Positions 22,402-34,594 of a DNA stretch of 64,000 bases are shown piece after piece. The position numbers were made by a program, and so were the translations under genes. The notes beneath the pieces are model-generated. The model made no database searches. It saw only the letters and a program-made list of their open reading frames with translations, and was not told the origin of the DNA. The DNA comes from Notamacropus eugenii. Taxonomy: Eukaryota; Chordata; Mammalia; Diprotodontia; Macropodidae. Positions within the stretch are counted from its first letter, which is position 1, and every line of letters starts with the position of its first letter. The stretch covers positions 437,107,377-437,171,376 of the forward strand of contig NC_092875.1 of the NCBI RefSeq assembly GCF_028372415.1. Direction: 5' to 3'.

Positions 22402-23340
22402 TTACATTTTTTTTTCATTTTTAACACAGTTCATATCACATAAAACAATTCCAACCATTGGTCAGGTGATATTTCTTTTAAAGCATTTATAATATAGACC
22501 ACAAATGACACAAATAATAACTATGTATGCTAACTTCACAAGCCCTTGACCTAATTGTCTGCACACTATACTAAGAATTAGAGGACCCTAACTTATTGTG
22601 GTTGGTCTAAAGTCCTAAGCCTAATAGCTTAACTTTAGACTTGACCCCGGATGTTCCCCTACCAACAATCTGTAGTTTAATTGATCTGCTATTAAGCTTA
22701 CAAACCTTTTGACTATAGGAAATTGCCACTAGGAGTAGGGACATTGCAGGGAAAAAAATATCTCCCCAACTTCATGTCAGTTCCAGGCAGGAGTAGATTG
22801 TCAACTTGCATTCAGTCAGACTTAGAGTCTGCCAGGTGTCAGTGGGGAAATTGAGTCAGGAGAATCCTACCTCAGCTCAGGCTGAACAGCCACTCTCCTA
22901 CCCTTCCCATGAGATCACCTTTTGCAGTTCCTACCAGCATCTCACAGGCTTACTGGCATCACGGATTGGAGGCTCAGACCACTTTTCTTGCTATCCATAC
23001 CTGGAGTTAGACTCAGAAGAAGAGTCACTTACTATAGCATCTTAAAATAGCAAGTTCCAATGACCAGTTTTTGGATGTGACTATAATTTCACATTGTCTA
23101 AGGAACATCTTTTGAGGCAAGTCTTAAGTGACTTACATGCCTTTCCATACCTGTTCTAGTTCCTACTTAAATAACAATCATAAAATCAAATTTACCATTA
23201 AAACCTTAACTTTTCCATTAGTGCCAAATTTTACCCGAAGTTACCTGCCTCTAGGAGATTTAGACTAAAATTCATTTCCCCAATCTAAACATGTCTCTAT
23301 TTTAGTCTCAGTAATAAATTCAGTTAATTATTTTAATACT
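22402..23340 (-). other. Extra 3' segment inside the HAL1 insertion
   Basis: About 0.94 kb between the usual HAL1 3' region and the A-tail. I do not recognise it. Because it lies inside the target-site duplications it was probably retrotransposed with the HAL1, or else inserted into it later. Confidence 0.45.
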
Positions 23341-24099
23341 AATTGCCTTTACATCACTTCGTAACATGTCCAATTTTTCTCTCCATCTCTCCCCTCCCCC
23401 ACCCCCTAATTCCTTATGTTCTGATTACCCCTTCCCTCAATGAGCCCTCCCTTCTATCACACCTACCCTTCCCTTATCCCCATCTTCTCTCTTTTCTTGT
23501 AGGGCAAGATAAATTTCTATGCCCCATTGTCTGTGTTTCTTATTTCCCGGTTGTATGCAATAATAATTCTCAACATTTGTTTCTAATATTTTGTATTCCA
23601 CCTTCTTTCCCTCCCTCCCTATCCATCCTCACTGAGAAGGCAAGCAGTTCAATACAGACTTAATATATGTTGTTTTGCAGAAGACTTCCATAATAATCAT
23701 GTTGTGTAATACTAACTATATTGCCCTCTATCCTACTCTATCTCCCCTTATTTTTTTATTCCCTCATTTGACCTTATCCCTTCCCAAAAGTGTTAATTTC
23801 TAGTTACTCCCTTCTCCCATTTGCCTTCCCTTCTATCATTCCCCTCACCCCACTTGTCACCTCCTCCCCTACTTTCCTCTAGTATAAGATAGAGTTTCAT
23901 ACCAAATTTAGTGAGCATGTTATTCCCTCCTTAAGCCATATGTGAAGAGAGTAGCTTCACTTTTCCCCTCTCCTCTTCTCCCTTTTCTCTTCCATTGAAC
24001 AAGATTTTTCTTTATCTCTTTTATGAGTTATAGCTTGCCCCATTCCATTTCTATCTTTCTCCTCCCAGTATTTTCCTCCCTTATTCCTTAATTTTTATT

Positions 24100-24104
24100 T
24101 TATA

Positions 24105-24151
<47 letters not shown>
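24100..24151 (+). repeat. (TA)n microsatellite
   Basis: Uninterrupted TA run of about 25 units in the HAL1 3' region. Confidence 0.95.
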
Positions 24152-24155
<4 letters not shown>

Positions 24156-24204
24156 GTGTGTGTGGATATCATCTCTTCTGATTCAACACAGCCTGTACTC
24201 TCTG

Positions 24205-24208
<4 letters not shown>

Positions 24209-24257
<49 letters not shown>
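24209..24257 (+). repeat. (TG)n microsatellite
   Basis: About 24 TG units in the HAL1 3' region. The HAL1 at 56272-59179 has a shorter TG-rich run in the same place. Confidence 0.95.
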
Positions 24258-24259
<2 letters not shown>

Positions 24260-26004
24260 AATTCCCTCCACCTACCCAAATACTGAGAAAAGTCTCAAGA
24301 GTTATAAATATTTTCTTTCCATGTAGGAATGTAAACAAGTCAGCTTTAGAAAGTCCTTTATGATTTCTCTTTTCATGCTTCTCTTGATTCTTCTGTTTGA
24401 CAGTCAAATTTTCTCTTCACTTCTGGTATTTTCATCAAGAATGCTTGAAAGTCCTCTATATCATTGAATGACCATTTATTGCCTTGAAGTATTATACTCA
24501 GTTTTGCTGGGTAGGTGATTCTTGGTATTAATCCTGGTTTCTTTGACTTCTGGAATATCCTATTCCAAGCCCTTCAACCCCTTAATGTTGAAGCTGCCAG
24601 ATCCTATGTTATCCTGATTGTATTTCCACAATACTTGAATTACTTCTTTCTAGCTGCTTGCAGTATTTTCTCCTTGACCTTAGAACTGTAAAGTGTGGCC
24701 ACAATATTCCTAAGACTTTCTCTTTTTTGGGTCTCTTTTAGGAGGTGATTGGTGGATTCTTTCAATATATATTTTGCCCTCTGGTTCTAGAATATCAGGA
24801 CAGTTTTCCTCAATAATTTCATGAAAGATAATGTCTAGGCTCTTTTTTTGATCATGGCTTTCAGGTAGTCCCATAATTCTTATATTGTCTCTCCTGGATC
24901 TATTTTCCAGGTCAGTTGTTTTTCCAGTGAGATGTTTCACATTATCTTCTATTTTTTCAAACTTTTCATTTTGTTTTTTAACTGCTTGGTTTATCTCATA
25001 GTCATTCATTTCCCTGAACTCAATTCTGTCTTTTAGAGAACTGTTTTGTTCAGTGAGCTTTTGAACCTTCTCCATTTGGCCAGTTCTACTTTTTAAAACC
25101 TCCTGCTCCTCATTGGCTTTTTGGACCTCTTTTTCCAATTCAGTTAGCCTCTTTTTAAAGGTGTTATTTTCCTCAGCATTTTTTTTTTTTTGGTTCTCCT
25201 TTAGCAAGCTGCTAACTCACTTTTGAGCTCTTCCATTGCTTAAGCCTAGTTTAAGTTCACTTTGGAGGCCCTGGAGGCAGAAGTCTTAAATTCCTGTGAT
25301 GGTAAGCCTTGTTCTTCCTCATCTGAAAGGATGGGAGGAGACACCTGTTCACCAAGAAAGTAACCTTCTGTGGTCTTATTTTTTTTCTCTTTTTTGGACA
25401 TTTTCCCAGCCAGTTACTTGACTTCTGAATCGTTTGTCAAGAAATTAAACTTAGCTGCTTGGTTCCCTTGGGCTTTGAGTGGGGATGGGATATCACTCAG
25501 GGCTGAGGTTTAGATCAGCTGCTCGCTACAGCCAGAGACTTTAAGCTGAGCTGCCTGAACAATGGACCCAGGTTGCTTACCGGCCACAGTAACTGCCTGC
25601 AGTCTGTTGCAGTGGCCTCTGCCATCACCAGGGGCTGTTACTGAAGAAACCCTGATTGCTCTTGCCCACCTGGGAAAGCCCTCCACCACTGACCTTTGCC
25701 ACTTTCTTTGTTGCTTGTGTGTTGAGGTATCTGGGACCTCCCTGGTAGGAGCTCTTCCCAGAGGTCTGTTCAGGTCCTTTTCCTCCCAGTACCGTGTGGC
25801 TAGGGCTGTGCTGTGCTCCTCTAGGCATCCTGTGAGATGGACTTTTCCTGTCAGCCTTTTGGCTGGAAACCTCTTTCACTCTGTTGTTCTGTGGCTTGTG
25901 CTGCTCTAGACTTTGTTGAGAGTCATTTTTACAGGTATTTTGTGGGCTGCAGAGGAAACATCAGAGTATACAAATCTTTCTGCTCCGCCATTCTTGGCTC
26001 CGCC

Positions 26005-26018
26005 TTGATAAGAATTTC
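26005..26018. repeat. Target-site duplication, right copy
   Basis: ttgataagaatttc, the partner of 22374-22387. Confidence 0.85.
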
Positions 26019-26153
26019 AACGTCATTTGTTTCCTTTGGAATCTTATGTTTTTTATTTTATGCATTTAAAAGCATTATTCTGGGAAGGGACCCAGAGACT
26101 TCACCCTCCTGCCATCAGAGTACATGACACAAAAATACGGTTAAGAACTTTTG
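26019..26153 (+). mobile_element. hAT-type MITE, right part
   Basis: Continues the MITE (tttcctttggaatcttatg, tttatgcatttaaaagcatta) and ends ggttaagaacttttg, the right inverted repeat. Confidence 0.65.
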
Positions 26154-26449
26154 CTTAAGAGAAATATGAAATACATAAGAATAACCCTACAATAAATTTC
26201 CAATGTTTTAAGAAGTATAGTTATTTATGAAGATTTTATTCCTGTTTTTCCCTTTTAAAAAGTTTACAAAATTGATTTATCATGTCATTTATGATTTTTT
26301 TATAATTGTTGATTTTGGAATGAAATACCAGAGGTCTCCAAAGTGGGTACCTTGCATCCCTAGTGGCCTGTGGCATGACTTGAACAGGTAAGGTGGGTGG
26401 AAATATGGTCCTATTTTACCCACTTCACAATAGCCAACTTGCATGCAAC
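26154..26449. other. Intron 5, unclassified
   Basis: No family recognised. Confidence 0.4.
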
Positions 26450-27080
26450 ATAACTATATTACCTCCTTCTATTCATCCATTATTTCAGCATTTACCCACT
26501 TTACCCTTTCCTTCATCTGGTCACTGGTGGCTTTCTAATCTCTCAAACTTTCTTCTGTTCTGGATATAGGTTATGACCCAACTGTGACCCAGGTACTTGC
26601 AGCAGCTACACAGACAAACTCATGCCATACTCTTATACCCCCAGCATCCCTGCATTCTGCTCCCCAAGTCACCTTGTGCCTAGATCAGGGACTCTTTAGA
26701 ATGTTGACTCTCTACTCTAGAGCAGTGGGGTGAATAAGACTCCCCCTGTCCTTTCACATTTTTTATAGTAAAGAGAAAAAAAGCACAGAATGAATAAGCA
26801 TGGATACAAATCTCATTATATCTTTTCTCCCTCCAACTCACATTTTTTTTGTTTGGATTTTCCTATCTCTGCCCAGGACATTCTTCTGGTTTCCCAATTT
26901 TGTAACATCCTCATTATCCTGCATTCACTCAACTGAAGATGTTCTCTTCAAAGTTACTAGTTTAATTTGCCGAATCTAATATTTCTCAGTCTTGAACTTT
27001 TGCCAGGATTTGACATTGTTGACCTATCTCTCCTCCTATGTTGTTCTCTCTTCTCTGGATTGCTAAAAATGATTTGTGTC
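26450..27080 (+). mobile_element. L2-type LINE, coding-region relic
   Basis: Reads cttcaaagttactagtttaat, tctcagtcttgaacttttgcc, gatttgacattgttgacct, as in the L2 region upstream of its reverse transcriptase. 26450-26850 is less certain. Confidence 0.5.
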
Positions 27081-28334
27081 ACCTATAGAAACTTACCTCT
27101 GTACCCTTAAACTTGTAAAATGACTATTCTAATATCTTTAAAAATCTTCCAAATAAAGATTTTTTAGTAGATTTTAAACCCTTTTGCTAAAAACATTAAA
27201 ATGCAACACTTGATTAGTTTGCAAAAAAACAATTGATTGACATCAATGAAAATAGAATATTTGCTAGCTGAATTTCAACAACAACAAAACTTTGCTTAAT
27301 TGAAGGAAGGGATTGAAAGCATTGGTGTCATGATTTGATCATGAGAGCCAACCATGCACTTATTCAGTATGAATATCTGGATCTTTGTGTGAAATATTTT
27401 TCAACTATAGCCCTTAAAACCAACTATCAAAATACATTGAACTTCAAACTAGTCCTTTGATTGTTGTACTGTAAATTGTTAAGCTAAGATTTATATAGTT
27501 TTTTCTTACCATTAATAATTAAATGATATGTATTTATAAATAGCTGTTTTAAGAATATTCCATCTTTATCTCATGCTTTTTAAATTTCTAGATTTTGAGA
27601 TAGTTTTATATATTTATGTTTAGGTACAGTAGTATATGTATATAATTTATAGGTTAAAATATACATCTAGTAAAGGAACATGTTCTAAAATTGTTCCTTA
27701 GTGGGTTATGCAGTCAGAAATTTAGAAGGTCTCTGTGTTAGACAATGACCCGTGGTATTAGGTGTTCATCAGTTGGTTGATATAAATACTACCTTTTGGG
27801 GCTTAACTTTACCTTGAGATGAAGAAATGAAAAATTGATGTTTTATGTATATTTCAACAAAAGTCAGAATAATGTTGTATATGCCCCCCTTCCTCCAAAA
27901 AACTATTCCTGAGAATTTGTGCCTAATTTCAATGGAGTATAATAGTTTTCTTCATTAGTTACATACATATATCTAAATTTGATGTGATTGAGAAACTTTA
28001 TTAGTTTCTTAAGTCCTGTTTGAATAATATAAAAAATTAATGATTTGTATGTGATTATCTTTTTTTCTATTCACTGACAGCGTGGGAACTAAGTAATCTC
28101 ATAGTATGAGTTTTACTCAAGATGCTTAATCTTAACACATTGTTTAGTGTAGTATTTATGATTTGAGGGCATATTTTAGAAACGTATTACACATAATAGC
28201 TTTTTTCATTAAGTTATTATCTGGATATAAATTTAAAGGTCTTTTTTTCCATGTGGCCTAATTGTGTGTAGTTTCATGATATCCACAAAACATTAAAAAG
28301 TACTAAATAAAGGCTTCCAGTGCATTGGGTTGTT
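27081..28334. other. Intron 5, AT-rich unique sequence
   Basis: No repeat or coding signal that I recognise. Confidence 0.5.
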
Positions 28335-28820
28335 CCTTTATGCAGCATTTATGGAAAGCATGGACAAGAATCATACAGAAAGAAAAGGCCTGAGTAGTTT
28401 GTGGTCTATTCTAGTGAAAGATGTCACTAGACTAGATGTCTAGTGTGCGATGTGACATGGAGGATCTTGAAAGCTTTGTCAGCAGAAGTTAAATTTTGAC
28501 AATTCTATGAGACTGGAAAGGCTTAGATTAAGAGTATGGTCCTGGTGGTGAGCAACATGTTTGTTTGTGTCCAAAGACCTGCCCACCTAAATTGGATTGC
28601 TTCATGGCCAGGTTGTTCATAAGGTCTTAAAATTTTTAGGCTGCAGTACTTCTTGAAAACCATATTCTAAGTCATCAGGGAGCTATTTGTGGGTATGCTT
28701 TCCACTATATGAAGTCACAGATCCTTCACATTTTTAAGGATGGACAAGAATGGTATAGGATAAGAAGACAGAAATGAATTGAGGTCTGCACTGGTGGAGT
28801 CCATGTTGAGTTCACAGATT
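28335..28820 (+). repeat. Two related short blocks, unclassified
   Basis: Blocks starting ggacaagaat at about 28362 and 28742 share a similar order of motifs (ggtct near 28400 and 28785). Either two ends of one dispersed repeat family or a local duplication. Confidence 0.35.
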
Positions 28821-29006
28821 CATCACATTATCAATCTGATTAAGTAACCAAAAATCCTTGAAAAAGACAAAAACAAAACAAAGCAACCATAATGTTTGCC
28901 AAGAATTTAAAACTTAGAACTTTCTGAAGTTGTAATAAAAGTATTAGAAATGGTCTTTTGATTTTCTTGTGAGAGTCTTCAATGTTTTCTCATTTTTTGA
29001 AAATAG

Positions 29007-29133
29007 AAAACAGGAAGAACGAGTACAACAGGTGCGAAAGAAATTGGAAGAGGCACTGATGGCAGACATTTTGTCACGAGCTGCCGATACAGAAGAGATG
29101 GATGTTGAAATGGACAGTGGAGATGAAGCATAA
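29007..29133 (+). CDS. MBD2: MBD2, coding exon 6 with stop codon
   Basis: The exon opens after gaaaatag with the base completing Arg, then KQEERVQQVRKKLEEALMAD, and ends with an acidic tail (EEMDVEMDSGDEA) and TAA at 29131-29133. The heptad-like segment from about DEDIR to LSRAAD is the coiled coil that pairs antiparallel with GATAD2A/p66-alpha in NuRD. The 41 residues match the end of the 411-residue human protein, apart from Val for Ile in the acidic tail as I remember it. The exon continues 12 nt beyond the stop to the donor at 29146. The acceptor has a weak pyrimidine tract interrupted by gaaaa. HAL1 elements in opposite orientation lie on each side of this exon. Confidence 0.97.
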
Positions 29134-29145
29134 GAATATGATCAG
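29134..29145 (+). other. MBD2: MBD2 3' UTR, part in exon 6
   Basis: Twelve untranslated bases (gaatatgatcag) follow the stop before the donor gtaaat. The stop is less than 50 nt from the last junction, so the terminal UTR intron should not trigger nonsense-mediated decay. Confidence 0.9.
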
Positions 29146-29274
29146 GTAAATAAAAAGTAGAGCCAGTATGACTGCAATCTGGCGTTAGTTGCACAGAAAT
29201 TAACATTTTCTAAAAGCTGTGAATTTCTAAGCTCATTAACTTATGTCACTATATGAAAGAAACTGTTCTTTGAA

Positions 29275-29600
29275 TGAATCAATTGGTTAACAAGCATTTA
29301 TTAAGCACTTACTAGTGCACAGAACACTTCTATGTGCTGGGGATACAAAAACAAAAATAAAATAGGCTCTGACCTCAGAGAGTTTATATTCTATTTGGGT
29401 AGACACATAGACATGGAAGTATATACAAAATATATGTAGGTTATTTCCAGGGGTATAAGGAGGGAAAAGTATCACTAGGTGGAAAGGTCAAGAATGCCTC
29501 ATGGAATGGATAGCATTTGAGTTTAGCTTTAAAGGAAACTAGAGATTCTAAGAGGAATAGGTATGAGGTAGGAATAGGGGATATCAGATGAATATAGCAT
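29275..29600 (-). mobile_element. L2 LINE 3' region, antisense
   Basis: Reads aagcatttattaagcacttac, atgtgctggggatacaaa, ctgacctcagagagtttatat, caagaatgcctcatggaatgg. Clear L2 3' end in reverse. Confidence 0.75.
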
Positions 29601-29605
29601 TTTTC

Positions 29606-29622
29606 TATAAATATCAATAAAG
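29606..29622. repeat. Target-site duplication, left copy
   Basis: tataaatatcaataaag, 17 bp, identical to 32047-32063. Confidence 0.97.
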
Positions 29623-32046
29623 AAGATGGTAGAATAACAACATAGACTTTCTAGAGCACTGCCCTCAGACCCAGCCAAATACTTGTAAAAAATGGATCTA
29701 AACAAATTCTGGAGCTGCAGAACCCACAGAATGACAGAATGAAGCAAATCTCCACCCCAGAGATAGCTTAGAAGGTCACCAAGAAGTCTGTATTCCACCA
29801 TGGTGGGAGCAGGGCGCAGTCCAACATGGGCTGCACCAGCACAGACAGGACCTGAATAGGCCTTGGGGAGAATGAATCACTCACACCTGTGGTGGTTTCC
29901 AGACTTCACGACCCCAGAATGCTGAGGATAAATTGAAAGGTCAGTGGAAAAAGTCTGTGGGACAATTGCGGGAGAGTGGAGTGATCCAACCCCAGCCCTA
30001 CATCTGCAGGGAGAGAGGGGGCAGGGAGGAACCTGCAGCAGCCACAACAGCAGCAGGGACAATAGTCAATGTTTCTGGAGCTCTAGGCCCACAGATTGTG
30101 GGGGGATCCTCCATCCAAAGCCTCCAAGAAAAATATGAATTGATCTCAGGCCATAGGAGAGTCCAAAAAGGATTTTGAAAATCAAGTCAGAGAAGTAGAG
30201 CAAAAATTGGGAAGAGAAATGAAAGTGATGCAAGAAAATCATGAAAAATGGGTCAACTACTTTCTAAAGGAGACTCAAAAACTGCTGAAGAAAATAACAC
30301 TTTAAAAAATAGACTAATCCAAATGACAAAAGAGGTCCAAAAAGCCAGTGAGGAGAAGAATGCCCTAAAAAGCAGAACTGGCCAGATGGAAAAGGAGATC
30401 CAAAAGCTCACTGAAGAAAATAATTCCTTAAAGATTAGAATGGAGCAGATGGAAGCTAATGACTTTATGAAAAATCAAGAAATTATAAAACAAAACCAAA
30501 GGAATGAAAAAATAGCAGACAATGTGAAAAATCCCGTTGGAAAAACAACTGACCTGGAAAATAGATCCAGGAGAGATAATCTAAAAATTATGGAACTACC
30601 CTGAAAGCCATGATCAAAAAAAGAACGTAGACATCATCTTTCATGAAATTATCAAGGAAAACTGCCCTGATATTCTAGAACCAGAGGGTGAAATACATAT
30701 TGAAAGAATTCATCAATCACCTCCTGAAAGAGATCTGAAAAGAAGAACTCCTAGGAGTATTGTGGCCAAATTCCAGAGTTCCTTGCTCAAGGAGAAAATA
30801 TTGCAAGCAGCCAGAAAGAAACAATTCAAGTATTGTGGAAATACAATCAGGATAACACAAGTTCTAGCAGCTTTTACCTTAAGGGATCAAAGGGCTTGGA
30901 ATATGATAAGGAGCCAGGATTATAACCAAGAATCACCTGCCCAGCAAAACTGAGTATAATAATACTTCAGGGCAAAAAATGGTAATTCAATGAAATAGAA
31001 GACTTTCAAGCATTCTTGATGAAAAGACCAGAGCTGAATAGAAAATTTGACTTTCAAATATAAGAATCAAGAGAAGCATGAAAAGGTAAATAGGAAAGAG
31101 AAATCATAAGGGACTTAATAAAGTTGAACTGTTTGCATTCCTACATGGAAAGATAATATTTATAACACTTGAGACTTTTCTCAATATTTGGGTAATTGGA
31201 GGGAGTGGAGTATATATAGACAAAGGGCACAGGGTAGTTGAATAGGAAAGGATGATATCTAAAAAAAAAATAAAATTAATGGGTGAGAGAAGAATATATT
31301 GGGAGAAGAAAAGAAGAAATGGAATGGGGCAAATTATTTCTCATAAAAGAGTCAAGGAAAAGCTTTTTCAATGGAGGGGAAAGGGGGTAGGTGAGAGGGA
31401 AAAAGTGAAGCTTACTCTCATCAGATTTGGCTTAAGGAGGGAATAACATGCATACTCAATTTGTAATGAAAATCTATCTTACACTACAGGAAAGTAGGGG
31501 AGAAGGGGATAACTGAGGTGTGGGGGGGAAGATAGAAGGGAGGGCAAGTGGGAGGAGGGGGTCATTAGAAGTAAACACTTTTGGGAAGGGGCAAGGCCAA
31601 AAGACAGAATAGAATAAATGGAGGATAGGATGGAGAGAAATATAGTCTTTCACAACATGACTTTTATGGAAGTCTTTTGTGTAACTACACATGTGTAACC
31701 TTTATTGAATTGCTTGCTTTCTCAGTGGGAATGGGTGGGGAGGGAGGAAGGAAGAGAAGTTGGAACTCAAAGTTTTAAAAAGGAATGTTAAAAATTGTTT
31801 TTGCATGTAACTGGGAAATAAGAAATACAGAAATATAGAAATCTGTCTTGCCCTACAAGAAAATAGAGGAGATGGAGATAAGGGGAGTGAGGGGTATGAT
31901 AGAAAGGAGGGCAGATAGGGGGAAGGGGTAATCAGAATGCATGGTGTCTTGGGGTGGGGGGAGGAGAGAGATGAGGAAAAATTTGGAACTCAAAATCTTG
32001 TGGAAATGAATGTTGAAAACTAAAAATAAATAAATAAATTTAAAAT
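29623..32046 (+). mobile_element. HAL1 (ORF1-only L1 relative), sense in MBD2 intron 6
   Basis: Bounded by a perfect 17-bp duplication. Its 5' end reads aagatggtagaataac, an L1-type start with a decayed YY1-like site. ORF1 relic: 30248-30604 encodes a coiled coil (AEENNTLKNRL, KEVQKASEEKNALKSRTGQM) and the RRM start (TTDLENRSRRDN). 30762-30953 encodes the C-terminal domain (AARKKQFKYCGNTIRITQ). The N-terminal part is degraded and several frame breaks separate the pieces. No ORF2; about 1 kb of purine-rich 3' region and an A-rich tail (aaataaataaataaa) follow. Confidence 0.85.
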
Positions 32047-32063
32047 TATAAATATCAATAAAG
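32047..32063. repeat. Target-site duplication, right copy
   Basis: tataaatatcaataaag, identical to 29606-29622. Confidence 0.97.
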
Positions 32064-32216
32064 TTAACTCTCAGGTATTAGGAAAGAAAATGTTACCAAA
32101 GCTTCCCAAAGTAGATGGGCTGCCTTGTGAAGTAGTGAGTTTCCCTTTATTGAAGCTATTCTAGTAGAGGCAAGATGACCACTTCTTGAGGATAATATGT
32201 ATTATTGATTATGTAA
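32064..32216 (+). mobile_element. CR1/L3-like 3' end
   Basis: Reads agatgggctgccttgtgaag, tagtgagtttccctttattg, gaggcaagatgaccacttc. Confidence 0.65.
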
Positions 32217-32350
32217 GGAGCTAGGTGGCACAATGGCTAGAGTGCCCGGCCTGGAGTCAAGAGGACTCATCTTCCTGAATTTGAATATGGCCTCAGACAC
32301 ACACCAGCTGTGTGATCCTGAACAAGTCACTTAACCCTCCTTGACTTAGT
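32217..32350 (+). mobile_element. tRNA-derived marsupial SINE head
   Basis: Head ggagctaggtggcacaatgg, cggcctggagtcaagaggac, then agctgtgtgatcctgaacaag. Confidence 0.8.
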
Positions 32351-33779
32351 TCAGTTAAGGGGAGAGTGCCTCACAGGCCATATCTGCTGGCAACCTCTAT
32401 TCCCCTATTCTCTGGCTGAGCTTCTGTTTTTTTCTGAGGCACTGGGAAATGGGGGTAAGAGGGAAAACAGAGTTGGCTTCTCTTGCAAGCCCGTGAGTTG
32501 GCTTGTGCAGTCTTCCCAAAACACCATGGACAGTGGGGGAAAGTGCTGAGTGAGTGCTTTAGGGTTTAGGGATTAGCCTTCTCTGCTGTTAGTTCATCAG
32601 GGTTTAATCTCATTGGAGTTTTTGGTGTCTTAGAACATGGAGAAAGCTGAATTGCTTTATCTTGCTCATAATTCCTATTTTTGAAAGTTATGGTAATTGG
32701 AGAATGTATTTAGTCTCCTATCTTGCCCAATACTGTTTAGAATTGTTCTGAGAAGAAGGGAATAATTGCTTTTAAAGATAAAAAAGTTGACTTTAATGAT
32801 CATCTTGTCCAATCTTCTCATATTACAAATGAGAAAGATGAGGCCCAAAGAAATGAAATGAGTTCTCCAAAGTGATATATGCCTAGTTTTCTGAAATTTG
32901 TTTCTCCATCCTGTTATTTGATATGAAATTATTGCTTATTAAATTGAATCCAAGGACCTTTATTAAGTGCCTATTTTTTTCAGAACTCATAAAGGTGAAT
33001 TATGATGTGCTGTTTGGTCTTAGGGAATATGTATCTTGAAAGGGACATAGGAAATCAGTATGGACTGATGTGGTCAACACATTTAAAGTCTTTCATTGTG
33101 ACTTCTGAAATTTTGTTTCTCTTTTCTGAAGAGCATGCAGTGGAGAATCTATATCCTTTAAGATCTGACCAAGTCAAAAACAGCATCCCAAATGGAAACC
33201 CCTGTCAAAATGCTTACATCAAATTGTGATGCACACTTGAACTTTTGGGACTTTTCTAAGGTGATTTTCCCTGGCTTGTGCCTTAGAAAAATGTCATTTA
33301 ATTGAGTGTCCTTCTTATTTAGGTACCAGTTAACCTATGGTTTTTGAGACAGAAATAAAAATTTCCACACAAAAATAAAAGCTAAGAGAATATCTGTGTA
33401 TTTAAGCAAATTTGTTTGTTCAGCTTTTGCATTTTAACTTGTAGACTTAACTGTAGGACTTGAAAAGGAGAAATTCACTTTCCCAACAAGAAAACGAATT
33501 GAGAATAGTTTGCATTTTTGTTCTATTTCGAATATATGTGTAGTTCTTTGTAGGTTTAGACCACACTGTCTGGTAACCAGAAGAATTATTTGAAAACAGG
33601 CTCAGATGCTTGAGAAGAATTAATGTTAGTTACGTAGTCAGGAGCTGCTGTATTTGAGAGGCACCCTTGCGTGTATTTCAGGAATTGATATTGATGCATC
33701 CATTAATTTAATAGATATATTTATTTTTTTTACAAGCCTTTGTTATTTCTCTTTCCTAATGTCTTCTCTCGTTGAACAA
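32351..33779. other. Intron 6, mostly unclassified
   Basis: A CORE-SINE scrap at 32780-32890 (tcatcttgtccaatcttctc ... aatgagaaagatgaggccc). Otherwise no family or coding signal. Confidence 0.4.
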
Positions 33780-33965
33780 TTTTTGCACATGTTTAGTTTT
33801 GGACAAGTCCACTGTTTTGGACATGCCTACTCCTGTTGAAGATGTCTGAAAGGCATTTGGAAATATGAGCTTAGAAGTCAGCTAAGAGGTTGGGGCAGGA
33901 TAGAGAATCATCAGCATAGAGATGGTAGTTAAATTCATGAGAGTTGATGAGATATGTGCAGGTAA
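33780..33965 (-). mobile_element. L2 LINE fragment, antisense
   Basis: Reads gaagatgtctgaaaggcattt, gaagtcagctaagaggttgg, gaatcatcagcatagagatgg, all L2 reverse landmarks. Confidence 0.75.
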
Positions 33966-34594
33966 CTCATTTCAGTCTCTGCCTTTTTACTCCCCTCTTA
34001 AAAGAGCCAGCTGTTGGGATCCCTGGAATCCCTTCCCTTTCATTCCTGTCTTGCTCCAATCAAGATGACTTTTGACAAGCACTTGGTTAAGTTATCACAC
34101 GGGCATTGCCCCATGTTTTCTAGGAATGTTATTATCCCATTGCAATGTTGAGTAGTTAAGAGAATTGTGGCAAATTATAGATAACTGATTAGTATTACAG
34201 GTTTCCTCTCCTCAGATAATATAGCATGTTTGAAAGTTGAGTTATTATGTCTTCTTTGATAGCTTCATGATGTGTTAAGCCTGTGGGTCATAAAAGATTT
34301 AGTAATATCTCTTATTGCTAACTGCTATATGCATCTAAATTGCTTAGTATAGGTAGCCATGTACAAAATAACAACAAGCACACCCCACCTCATGCTAACT
34401 GGGTCAGAAAAACCCAAACTAATCCCAAACAACCCAATATTGGATGAATTAATGTTACAGGTATCTGTAAAAAATTACATCATAAATGGATAATCAGCCA
34501 AATGAATTTACAGTAGCAGATGATTATAATGATAAAAAGTGACATAGGTTGGAGTAGGTTTATGCAGGGTTTGCCTGTAGATGTTGAATTAATA
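33966..34594. other. Intron 6, unclassified
   Basis: No family recognised. Confidence 0.4.

Larger units (their letters stand above)
22388..26004 (-). mobile_element. HAL1 (ORF1-only L1 relative), antisense in MBD2 intron 5
   Basis: Bounded by a 14-bp duplication (one mismatch). Its 5' end on the minus strand reads ggcggagccaagaatggcgg, like an L1 promoter start with a YY1-type site. ORF1 relics follow: a 165-residue reading frame at 24710-25207 with the coiled coil and the RRM start (TTDLENRSRRDNIRIMGLPE), then C-terminal-domain sequence down to about 24400. No ORF2 follows. Instead there is about 1 kb of 3' region (23340-24360), then a further 0.95 kb (22400-23340) absent from the other two HAL1 copies, then an A-tail (poly-T at 22388-22401). 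Frames are broken. Half-L1 elements are known in mammals, including marsupials. Confidence 0.8.

Noticed and set aside
24154-24407. ORFs rich in VC or TH repeats
   Set aside because: Translated (TG)n microsatellite inside the HAL1 3' region.
1-29006. SNORA37, which I recall as an MBD2-intron snoRNA
   Set aside because: In human I believe it lies near the 5' end of the gene, and nothing here could be matched to it. The two-hairpin stretch in intron 4 is reported only as a weak candidate.
29877-30178. Several ORFs of 61-81 codons on both strands
   Set aside because: They fall in the GC-richer 5' UTR of the sense HAL1.
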